A DNA stretch of 64,000 bases from Alkalibacillus almallahensis (GTDB lineage Bacteria > Bacillota > Bacilli > Bacillales > Alkalibacillaceae). The translations under genes and the position numbers were made by a program. Under the pieces are notes generated by a model. The model was not told where the DNA came from and did not search any database. It saw only the letters and a list, made by a program, of their open reading frames with translations. The first letter of the stretch is position 1; each line of letters starts with the position of its first letter. The DNA lies in assembly GCF_011761495.1 (NCBI RefSeq), contig NZ_JAASRU010000011.1, positions 38,814 through 102,813 of the forward strand. Reading direction: 5' to 3'. Shown here piece after piece: positions 56,663 through 64,000 of this stretch.

Positions 56663-56778
56663 TTTAGTCTTTAACAAGTGAGTTATTCAGTATTTACCAA
56701 CCGGTATAATTCTTTTCTTTTGACTTGTTTTGTGTTATTGTTTTAAGTTAGGAAATTGATGCGAAAGGGGTGAAGGTT

Positions 56779-58155
56779 ATGGAACAAGATACGATAGCAG
56801 CTATCTCGACACCGCTTGGTGAAGGGGCAATTGCGATTGTTCGTTTAAGTGGTGATGAAGCGTTAGCCATCGCGAATCATGTTTTTTCAAATAAAGATTT
56901 AACACAAGTAGATAGTCATACCATTCAATATGGCACATTAGTCGATCCGAAAACCGATGAAAAAGTTGAAGAAGTGATGGCTTCCGTGATGAAGGCACCT
57001 AAAACCTTCACCCGTGAAGATATTGTTGAGATCAATTGTCACGGTGGTATGGTTTCGGTTAACCGTGTCTTACAACTTGTGCTACGTTACGGTGCTCGCT
57101 TAGCGGAACCAGGCGAATTTACCAAGCGCGCCTTTTTAAATGGTCGAATTGATTTATCGCAGGCTGAAGCGGTCATGGACTTAATTCGTTCTAAAACAGA
57201 CCGTGCGATGTCGCTTGCTTTGAAACAAATGGATGGTCGTTTATCACAATTAATCCGTGACTTACGCCAACAACTAATCGAAACGGTTGCGCATGTTGAA
57301 GTGAATATCGATTATCCAGAATATGATGACGTTGAAGAAATGACGAATGAGTTATTAAAAGAGCGGGCACAAAATGTCAAAAATGAAGTTCACACGCTAT
57401 TACGAACCGCAAAGCAAGGGAAAATTTTGCGTGAAGGAATCGGTACAGCCATTATTGGTAAGCCGAACGTCGGAAAATCTTCCTTAATGAATATATTAGC
57501 TCATGATGATAAAGCAATTGTGACTGAGGTACCTGGGACAACGCGTGATGTCATTGAAGAATACGTCAATGTGCGCGGAGTTCCGTTACGCCTGATTGAT
57601 ACAGCAGGGATCCGTGAAACAGAGGATATTGTTGAGAAGATCGGGGTAGAACGGTCTCGCCAGGCACTTCAAGATGCGGACTTAATTTTGCTTGTCTTAA
57701 ATGGCAATGAACCATTAACTGAAGAGGATCGAGCCTTGTTCGAAGCGGCCAAAGATCTTGACGCAATTGCGATTGTGAATAAAACAGACTTAAACCAACA
57801 AATTAATATGGATGAAGTAAGAGAAGTAGCCCAAGGTTCACCTGTGATTACAACATCACTGATTGAAGAACAAGGCATTGACGAATTAGAACAAGCGATA
57901 GCTGATACGTTCTTCGATGGTGAAGTTGACCAAGGTGATCTGACTTATGTATCGAATGTGCGTCATATTCAATTACTCGAGCAAGCGAATGAAGCATTAG
58001 ATGATGCTCTAGAGTCAATGGAAATGGGAATGCCATTAGATCTCGTTCAAATAGATATTACAAGGACGTGGGAATTACTCGGTGAAATCATCGGTGAAGA
58101 TGTCAGTGAATCACTCATTGATCAGTTATTCTCCCAGTTCTGTTTAGGAAAATAA
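56779..58155 (+). CDS. mnmE: tRNA modification GTPase MnmE
   Basis: With MnmG it makes the 5-carboxymethylaminomethyl group on U34 of several tRNAs. 458 residues from ATG 56779 ([18 protein letters not shown]), which follows AAAGGGGTG. G-domain: [24 protein letters not shown]-terminal end FCLGK has the catalytic Cys. Confidence 0.97.
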   Translation: MEQDTIAAISTPLGEGAIAIVRLSGDEALAIANHVFSNKDLTQVDSHTIQYGTLVDPKTDEKVEEVMASVMKAPKTFTREDIVEINCHGGMVSVNRVLQLVLRYGARLAEPGEFTKRAFLNGRIDLSQAEAVMDLIRSKTDRAMSLALKQMDGRLSQLIRDLRQQLIETVAHVEVNIDYPEYDDVEEMTNELLKERAQNVKNEVHTLLRTAKQGKILREGIGTAIIGKPNVGKSSLMNILAHDDKAIVTEVPGTTRDVIEEYVNVRGVPLRLIDTAGIRETEDIVEKIGVERSRQALQDADLILLVLNGNEPLTEEDRALFEAAKDLDAIAIVNKTDLNQQINMDEVREVAQGSPVITTSLIEEQGIDELEQAIADTFFDGEVDQGDLTYVSNVRHIQLLEQANEALDDALESMEMGMPLDLVQIDITRTWELLGEIIGEDVSESLIDQLFSQFCLGK

Positions 58156-58173
58156 TTAAAGGAGGTTATCGTC

Positions 58174-60063
58174 ATGTATGAAGCAGGACGTTACGATGTT
58201 ATTGTCATCGGTGCGGGTCATGCAGGCGTCGAAGCAGGTTTAGCGGCAGCAAAACGCGGAGCAAAAACGCTAATGCTCACACTAAACCTTGATTTGATAG
58301 CCTTTATGCCATGTAACCCATCGGTTGGCGGTCCAGCTAAAGGCGTTGTTGTTCGTGAAATCGACGCGCTAGGTGGACAAATGGGGAAAACAATTGATAA
58401 AACCCATATTCAAATGCGTTTACTCAATACAAGTAAAGGCCCAGCTGTTCGCGCATTGCGAGCTCAAGCTGATAAAGTATTATATCAACAAGAAATGAAA
58501 CGCGTGCTTGAAAATCAAGAAAACTTAACCTTAAGACAAGGAATGGTTGAAGAATTACTCGTTGAAGATGGAGCTGTTAAAGGCGTTAAAACAGAAACGA
58601 AAGCTTGTTATTACGCCGACCAAGTCATTGTGACGACAGGTACGTTTATGCGCGGTAAAGTGTTGATTGGTGACATTGAGTATCAAAGTGGTCCAAACAA
58701 TCAACGACCAACCATTACACTATCTGAACAGTTAGATGATCTGGGCTTTGATATTGTTCGTTTCAAAACAGGAACGCCAATGCGTGTGAATTCTCATAGT
58801 ATTGATTATTCTAAAACAGAAATCCAGCCAGGAGACGAAGTACCACGTGCGTTTTCTTATGAAACAACGGAGTATATCTTAGATCAAATTCCATGCTGGC
58901 TCACGTATACAGGTGAAGTGACTCACCAAATCATCGATGATAACTTAGCAAAATCTGCGATGTATTCAGGTGCTGAACGTGGAACTGGACCAAGATATTG
59001 CCCATCAATCGAAGATAAAATCGTACGTTTTAATGATAAGCCACGTCACCAAGTTTTCTTAGAACCTGAAGGACGTCAAACAGACGAAGTGTATGTGCAA
59101 GGCTTATCGACATCACTACCTGAGTATGTTCAAAAAGAAATGCTTGAAACAGTTCCAGGCTTAGAAAACGCTGAAATCATGCGTGCAGGCTATGCGATTG
59201 AATATGATGCTGTTGTACCGACACAGTTATGGCCAACACTTGAAACGAAGAAAGTCGATGGTTTATTTACGGCTGGTCAAATTAACGGCACAAGTGGTTA
59301 TGAAGAAGCGGCAGGTCAAGGTTTAATGGCTGGTGTGAATGCAGCGGCTAAAGCACTTGATAAAGAAACGCTTATTTTAGATCGTTCACAGGCCTACATT
59401 GGGGTTATGATTGATGACCTCGTAACTAAAGGGACGGATGAACCTTACCGTCTATTAACATCACGTGCTGAATATCGTTTGTTGTTACGTCATGACAACG
59501 CCGATTTACGCTTAACAGACATCGGTTATGATATGGAATTAATTCCAGACGAACGTCATGAACGATTTAATCACAAGCAAGAACTAATTGAAGCGGAAAT
59601 CAAACGCTTATCAGAGGTTCGTTTGAAACCAACAGATGATGTACAACAAACGATCCAAGATAAAGGCGGTTCACCACTCAAAGATGGTGTATTAGCTGTT
59701 GATCTTCTACGTCGACCTGAAATGACTTATGAAACGATCGTGCAATTGGCACCACGTGATCATGAATTACCAGTAGAAGTAGAAGAACAAGTTGAAATTC
59801 AAGTTAAATATGAAGGTTATATTAAGAAGTCTAACCAACAAGTCGATAAGATGCGTAAAATGGAGAATAAGAAGATTCCAGAAAATCTTGATTATGATGA
59901 TGTCGATAATTTAGCTACTGAAGCGCGAGAACGTTTGAAGCGTGTACGCCCATTATCAGTAGGGCAAGCTTCACGCGTATCAGGTGTTAACCCAGCGGAT
60001 GTTTCCATTTTACTCGTTTATCTTGAGCAAGGTAAGCATGCTAAAGTAGCAGCGAATGAATAG
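58174..60063 (+). CDS. mnmG: tRNA uridine-5-carboxymethylaminomethyl modification enzyme MnmG
   Basis: FAD-binding partner of MnmE, 629 residues. [19 protein letters not shown] binds [14 protein letters not shown] and the tail [20 protein letters not shown] ([13 protein letters not shown]) are family signatures. AAAGGAGG precedes the ATG. Same operon as mnmE. Confidence 0.97.
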   Translation: MYEAGRYDVIVIGAGHAGVEAGLAAAKRGAKTLMLTLNLDLIAFMPCNPSVGGPAKGVVVREIDALGGQMGKTIDKTHIQMRLLNTSKGPAVRALRAQADKVLYQQEMKRVLENQENLTLRQGMVEELLVEDGAVKGVKTETKACYYADQVIVTTGTFMRGKVLIGDIEYQSGPNNQRPTITLSEQLDDLGFDIVRFKTGTPMRVNSHSIDYSKTEIQPGDEVPRAFSYETTEYILDQIPCWLTYTGEVTHQIIDDNLAKSAMYSGAERGTGPRYCPSIEDKIVRFNDKPRHQVFLEPEGRQTDEVYVQGLSTSLPEYVQKEMLETVPGLENAEIMRAGYAIEYDAVVPTQLWPTLETKKVDGLFTAGQINGTSGYEEAAGQGLMAGVNAAAKALDKETLILDRSQAYIGVMIDDLVTKGTDEPYRLLTSRAEYRLLLRHDNADLRLTDIGYDMELIPDERHERFNHKQELIEAEIKRLSEVRLKPTDDVQQTIQDKGGSPLKDGVLAVDLLRRPEMTYETIVQLAPRDHELPVEVEEQVEIQVKYEGYIKKSNQQVDKMRKMENKKIPENLDYDDVDNLATEARERLKRVRPLSVGQASRVSGVNPADVSILLVYLEQGKHAKVAANE

Positions 60064-60072
60064 AGGGTGCTT

Positions 60073-60795
60073 ATGGACGAAAATCAATTCCAAGAAGCCT
60101 TGCAAGCGCAAGGTATTTCGTTAACTGAAACACAATTACAGCAATTTCGAACGTATTATGACGTGTTAGTTGAATGGAATGAAAAGATGAACCTGACAGG
60201 CATCACTAATCGAGAAGATGTTTATCTAAAACATTTTTTCGATTCCATTTCAGCTGCTTTTTATACCGATTTTGCTTCAGAACCATTATCAATCTGTGAT
60301 GTAGGGGCAGGAGCTGGTTTTCCATCGATTCCACTCAAAATTGTGTTTCCACATTTACAAATCACGATCGTCGATTCGCTAAAAAAACGGATTACTTTCT
60401 TAAATCATTTAGCTGATCAATTAAACCTATCTGATGTTGCATTTTATCATGACCGCGCTGAATCATTTGGTAAAAACACCAAATTTCGTGAAACATTTGA
60501 CCTTGTTATTGCACGAGCTGTTGCAAGAACATCAGTATTAAGTGAATTATGTTTACCACTCGTTCGAACAGGTGGAACATTCATGATGATGAAAGGTGCC
60601 GATATAAGTAAAGAGCTTGAGCAAGGTGGTATGGCGATTAAAGCTTTAGGTGGTGAATTAGTTGAAACGTCTGAATTTCAACTACCAATTGAACAAAGCG
60701 AACGTCATATTGTCCTGGTCAACAAGAAGCGAAAAACATCTAATAAATATCCTAGAAAACCTGGCACACCAAACAAAGACCCGATCGAATCTTAA
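60073..60795 (+). CDS. rsmG: 16S rRNA (guanine-N7)-methyltransferase RsmG
   Basis: Methylates G527 of 16S rRNA; its loss gives low-level streptomycin resistance. 240 residues from ATG 60073 behind GAGGGTGC. SAM motif [15 protein letters not shown] and KHFFDSISA are visible; the tail is basic. Confidence 0.96.
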   Translation: MDENQFQEALQAQGISLTETQLQQFRTYYDVLVEWNEKMNLTGITNREDVYLKHFFDSISAAFYTDFASEPLSICDVGAGAGFPSIPLKIVFPHLQITIVDSLKKRITFLNHLADQLNLSDVAFYHDRAESFGKNTKFRETFDLVIARAVARTSVLSELCLPLVRTGGTFMMMKGADISKELEQGGMAIKALGGELVETSEFQLPIEQSERHIVLVNKKRKTSNKYPRKPGTPNKDPIES

Positions 60796-60934
60796 ATGAT
60801 TTATGCAGTTTTTGGCGGATAGTGGCGATTGATAATTTAGAAGTTTTTCTTTATATTTCGATTCATTCTATGGTATTATAATAATAGAGTGCATAGATTG
60901 AAGCGGTTTTAAATAAGTTGTTGAGTAGTAATAG

Positions 60935-60966
60935 AAATGAAATGTTTCACGTGAAACATTTCATTT
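60935..60966. promoter_or_regulatory. parS site within a 32-bp perfect palindrome
   Basis: The exact parS TGTTTCACGTGAAACA is at 60943-60958 and is embedded in a perfect palindrome from 60935 to 60966. The palindrome followed by TTTTT may also terminate rsmG transcription. B. subtilis has a parS at a similar place near noc/soj. Confidence 0.92.
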
Positions 60967-61009
60967 TTTACATAGCTTAAGAGAGTTGTAGAAGGTAGGT
61001 GCCAACAGG

Positions 61010-61867
61010 ATGAGTTCGCTAAGTAGATTGTTTGGCAAAGGGGAAACGAAAGACGATTCGCAAAATGAAATTCAGACGAATGAAGTGGTTGATTTAGAGA
61101 TTGAACGTATTGAGCCAAACCAATATCAACCAAGAACGATTTTTGATGAAGATAAAATTGCTGAATTGGCCCAAACAATTCATACCCACGGAATGATTCA
61201 GCCGATCGTCGTTCGTCAATTAGAAGACGGTGAATCATATGAATTGATCGCTGGTGAACGCAGGTGGCGTGCTGTATCAACTTTAGATTGGAAAACAATA
61301 CCTGCTATTATTAAGAATATGACTGATACTGAAACAGCATCAGTTGCTTTAATTGAAAATTTACAGCGTGAGGAATTGACCGTCATAGAGGAAGCAATTG
61401 CTTATGATCAATTACTTCATTCACATGGACTAACACAGGAAGCATTAGCGCAGCGCTTAGGTAAAAGTCAGTCAACGATTGCAAATAAGATGCGCCTGTT
61501 AAAATTACCTAGTGTGGTTCAACAAGCTTTATTAAATAAACAAATTTCTGAGCGACATGCCAGAGCGCTGATTCAACTTCAAGATGAAACGTTGCAGGAG
61601 CAAGTTTTATCTCAGATTATTGAAGAACAATTAAGCGTTAAACAAGCGGAGGATCGAGTTGACTCGATTCTCAATCCGGAAGAAAAGGCTGACGAAAAGA
61701 AAAAATCAAAACCCAAAGTTCAAGGCGTTAACAAAGACATAAGAATTGCGCTTAATACGATTCGTCAGTCGCTTAGTATGGTGCAAGATACTGGCATGGA
61801 TGTAGAGACTAAAGAAGAAGATGACGAAGATTATTACCAAATTACGATTAAATTACCAAAGAAATAA
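61010..61867 (+). CDS. noc: Nucleoid occlusion protein Noc
   Basis: ParB-like CTPase that binds its own sites and the membrane and keeps FtsZ off the nucleoid. 285 residues. ParB/Sulfiredoxin domain with GERRWRAV (CTP-binding), helix-turn-helix [20 protein letters not shown], and a C-terminal dimer domain. The N-terminus [12 protein letters not shown] is the amphipathic membrane-targeting helix. It differs from Spo0J in the same window by position and by its closer match to Noc. Confidence 0.93.
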   Translation: MSSLSRLFGKGETKDDSQNEIQTNEVVDLEIERIEPNQYQPRTIFDEDKIAELAQTIHTHGMIQPIVVRQLEDGESYELIAGERRWRAVSTLDWKTIPAIIKNMTDTETASVALIENLQREELTVIEEAIAYDQLLHSHGLTQEALAQRLGKSQSTIANKMRLLKLPSVVQQALLNKQISERHARALIQLQDETLQEQVLSQIIEEQLSVKQAEDRVDSILNPEEKADEKKKSKPKVQGVNKDIRIALNTIRQSLSMVQDTGMDVETKEEDDEDYYQITIKLPKK

Positions 61868-61885
61868 AGAACAAAGTTTGTTTTT

Positions 61886-61916
61886 CCCATCTTTAATGTA
61901 AAGATGGGACTTTTTT
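61886..61916 (+). terminator. Terminator of noc
   Basis: CCCATCTTT pairs perfectly with AAAGATGGG around AATGT, then ACTTTTTT. Confidence 0.92.
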
Positions 61917-62025
61917 CACTTCATACAAGATTGATTTTAGTGAAGGATTGAATATAAGACTATTTTTAATAAGAAGGCTATGTTAAATTTTGATGTTTAT
62001 TCAATGATTACTGTTATAAACTCAT

Positions 62026-62175
62026 AGTTGTTGAATTGTGAGAAGCGAAGGTGGCGACTCCTGCGGGAATAGCACGAGTCTCAAGACCCCGAAGGCCATG
62101 CCTTTAGGCCGAGGAGGCTTGAGCCGTGCCCGCGGAAAGCGTCCACCGGAAGCGGATCACAATATCAACAACGAA
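62026..62175 (+). repeat. Intergenic repeat element, copy 6 (short form)
   Basis: AGTTGTTGAATTGTGAGAAG at the left, ATCACAATATCAACAACG at the right. As in copy 4 the stem reads GTCTCAAGACC with GAGGCTTGAGCC. It lies between noc and soj. Confidence 0.9.
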
Positions 62176-62278
62176 CTTTAACAAAGCTTATAAGAAAAGA
62201 CTTAAGGTAATTATACTCGTAATGATCTTTTCGTGATAGAATACTAATATCGATGTTTAAATTTAGGCAGGTGACATT

Positions 62279-63052
62279 ATGGGCAAAGTAATCTCCATGG
62301 CTAACCAAAAAGGTGGCGTTGGAAAGACAACATCAGCAGTGAATTTAAGTGCTTGCTTAGCAAACTTGAATTATAAAGTATTACTAGTTGATATTGACCC
62401 ACAGGGTAATGCAACAAGTGGTGTCGGGATCAACAAAGGCGATTTAGATTCATGTATTTATGATATTTTGATAGAAGAAGAGGATGCACATTCTGTCTGT
62501 GTAGCATCGAAAGTACCTAATTTAGATGCAATTCCTGCAACGATACAATTAGCAGGATCTGAAATTGAACTTGTACCGACAATTTCAAGAGAGTTACGGT
62601 TACGCAAGGCATTAGAATCAATACGTCATGATTATGATTTTGTGATCATTGATTGCCCACCATCACTTGGATTATTAACTTTAAATGCTTTAACGGCTTC
62701 AGATAGCGTGATTATTCCAGTCCAATGCGAATATTACGCATTAGAAGGTTTAAGCCAATTACTTAACACAGTTCGTTTAGTTCAAAGAAGATTGAATCAA
62801 CATTTGCAAATCGAAGGTGTGTTGCTAACAATGCTTGATGCACGTACAAATTTAGGCATACAAGTCATTGAAGAAGTAAAGAAATACTTCCAAGACAAAG
62901 TGTTTGATTCAGTTGTACCAAGAAATGTTCGTTTAGGTGAGGCACCAAGTCATGGTGAACCTATTATTCAGTATGATTCAAAATCAAAAGGTGCAGAAGT
63001 TTATAGTGACTTAGCGAAGGAAGTGATTGCCAATGGCCAAAGGGTTGGGTAA
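62279..63052 (+). CDS. soj: Chromosome partitioning ATPase Soj (ParA)
   Basis: ParA/MinD-family ATPase that works with Spo0J in origin segregation and controls DnaA. 257 residues. Deviant Walker A KGGVGKTTSAVNL, Walker A' DIDPQGNATSG, Walker B FVIIDCPPSLG. It overlaps spo0J by 20 bp. Confidence 0.97.
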   Translation: MGKVISMANQKGGVGKTTSAVNLSACLANLNYKVLLVDIDPQGNATSGVGINKGDLDSCIYDILIEEEDAHSVCVASKVPNLDAIPATIQLAGSEIELVPTISRELRLRKALESIRHDYDFVIIDCPPSLGLLTLNALTASDSVIIPVQCEYYALEGLSQLLNTVRLVQRRLNQHLQIEGVLLTMLDARTNLGIQVIEEVKKYFQDKVFDSVVPRNVRLGEAPSHGEPIIQYDSKSKGAEVYSDLAKEVIANGQRVG

Positions 63053-63866
63053 AGGACTAAATTCTATTTTTCAAGATGTCGATTACCATGCTGAGTCGGT
63101 TCAAGAAGTCGATATGAGTCAATGTCGGGCGAACCCATATCAGCCCCGGAAAGTATTTGATACAGAGGCTATTGAAGAATTAAAAGATTCAATTTTAGAA
63201 CACGGCGTTTTGCAACCTATCATTGTCCGTCAAGCGATTAAGGGATATGAAATTGTGGTTGGTGAAAGACGTTTCCGTGCGTCTAAAGAAGCCGGCTTAA
63301 CGACTATTCCAGCAGTTGTTCGTGAACTGACAGATGAACAAATGATGGAGATGGCATTACTTGAAAATCTACAGCGTGAAGACTTAAGCCCGATAGAAGA
63401 AGCGGAAGCATTTGACCGTTTAATCAATGAGTTGAAAATTAGACAAGATGATTTAGCGAAGCGTCTTGGTAAAAGTCGGCCACATATTGCGAATATGGTT
63501 CGTTTATTATCCTTGCCAGAACGGGTGAGAGCCCTAGTTAATAGTAAAGAACTATCAATGGGGCATGCGCGTGCACTCTTATCAATTAAGGACGAAGAAC
63601 AGTTGATGTTAGTGACAGAAAAAATTCGTAAAGAAGGTTTAAATGTCCGACAAACTGAAGAATTAATTACGAAATTAAATAATAAACCTAAAAAGAAAAC
63701 GAAAGAGAAAAAAGATGTTTTTATTTCGTCCAAAGAATCTGAGCTGCAAGAACGGCTTGGTACAGGTGTGAACATTCAACAAGGAAAGCGAAAAGGGAAA
63801 ATCGAAATTGAATATTTTGATCGAGATGACCTAGATCGCATTATTGAGTTATTAACGAATGCTTAA
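63033..63866 (+). CDS. spo0J: Chromosome partitioning protein Spo0J (ParB)
   Basis: Binds parS, spreads as a CTP-dependent clamp and loads SMC. 277 residues from ATG 63033 (MAKGLGKGLNSIF). GERRFRAS CTP motif, helix-turn-helix QDDLAKRLGKSRPHIANM, and C-terminal dimer domain. Its cognate parS sites at 60943 and (near-match) 33475 are in the window. Confidence 0.97.
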   Translation: MAKGLGKGLNSIFQDVDYHAESVQEVDMSQCRANPYQPRKVFDTEAIEELKDSILEHGVLQPIIVRQAIKGYEIVVGERRFRASKEAGLTTIPAVVRELTDEQMMEMALLENLQREDLSPIEEAEAFDRLINELKIRQDDLAKRLGKSRPHIANMVRLLSLPERVRALVNSKELSMGHARALLSIKDEEQLMLVTEKIRKEGLNVRQTEELITKLNNKPKKKTKEKKDVFISSKESELQERLGTGVNIQQGKRKGKIEIEYFDRDDLDRIIELLTNA

Positions 63867-63871
63867 CATAT

Positions 63872-63903
63872 AGTCTATCCTTTATTAAGGGTAGGCTCTT
63901 TTT
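63872..63903 (+). terminator. Terminator of soj-spo0J
   Basis: AGTCTATCCTT pairs with AAGGGTAGGCT (two wobbles), then CTTTTTT. Confidence 0.85.
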
Positions 63904-63961
63904 TCAGGCTCTAAAATATTTGTTGGGGTAGATACACAATTTAGCGTGAAGGTTTGATGGT

Positions 63962-64000
63962 GGCCGTTGGCATCATGTGATCCGCTTACGGTGGATGCTT
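63962..64000 (-). repeat. Intergenic repeat element, copy 7 (cut by window end)
   Basis: GGCCGTTGGCATCATGTGATCC, given by position, and GCTTACGGTGGATGCTT match the reverse-oriented end of the family (copy 5 reads GTTGATATTGTGATCCGC then CGGTGGACGCTT). The rest lies outside the window. Confidence 0.75.

Overview
This window is the replication-origin region of a spore-forming member of the Bacillaceae. Three things support this. Gene order matches the Bacillus subtilis origin almost gene for gene: rpmH-rnpA-spoIIIJ-jag-mnmE-mnmG-rsmG-noc-soj-spo0J to the right of oriC, and dnaA-dnaN-rlbA-recF-remB-gyrB-gyrA-dacA-pdxST-serS ... dnaX-yaaK-recR-bofA-csfB ... tmk-darA-yaaR-holB-ricT-yabA-yabB-rsmI-abrB-metS to the left. 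Sporulation genes are present (spo0J, spoIIIJ, bofA, csfB, sleL, a CotY/CotZ coat protein). Sigma-E, sigma-K and SigA-like promoters, a T-box and a large Gram-positive SRP RNA can be read. Acidic protein tails would fit a moderately halophilic genus, but species cannot be named. No rRNA operon is seen near the origin, and guaB, xpaC-yaaN and yazA are missing from their usual places.

Layout. 1-14.8 kb: core genes on the minus strand (metS to dnaX, SRP RNA, tadA), with abrB and murB on plus. 14.9-20.7 kb: sleL, a DUF3891-like gene, a PfpI/DJ-1 protein, an orphan siderophore-type N-hydroxylase and acsA. 20.9-30.4 kb: an AT-rich accessory island. It holds an operon for a sigma factor apparently split into two polypeptides, driven by a consensus promoter whose start is covered by a LexA (SOS) box. 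Next to it are a YvrJ-type mini membrane protein, an endolysin-like amidase, three paralogous membrane proteins and several secreted proteins of unknown function. 30.5-35.4 kb: a cst/yrk-type sulfide and persulfide detoxification cluster under a CstR-like repressor, with an internal parS-like site. 35.5-42.9 kb: coat protein, dgk-dck, tRNA-Ser, serS with its T-box, pdxT-pdxS, dacA. 43-53.4 kb: a degenerate HD-GYP protein, gyrA, gyrB, remB, recF, rlbA, dnaN, dnaA. 51.8-54.4 kb: bipartite oriC around dnaA. 54.4-64 kb: rpmH to spo0J on plus. Transcription diverges from oriC, so most genes lie on the leading strand.

Two kinds of intergenic repeat deserve attention. First, a 150-270 bp element with terminal inverted repeats occurs eight times in 64 kb (one copy cut by the window end, one copy with a replaced core). 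Its internal stem shows a compensatory base change between copies, and it carries optional hairpin modules. Second, two short arrays (after murB and after jag) have unrelated 11-bp cores but the same architecture: 11-bp conserved core, 10-bp variable spacer, exact 21-bp period.

The best candidate for an undescribed system is the SOS-box / split-sigma / YvrJ / amidase module at about 21.6-25.4 kb with the neighbouring membrane-protein triplet. It resembles in logic a DNA-damage-induced lysis or bacteriocin-release cassette. That function is inference, not shown by the sequence.
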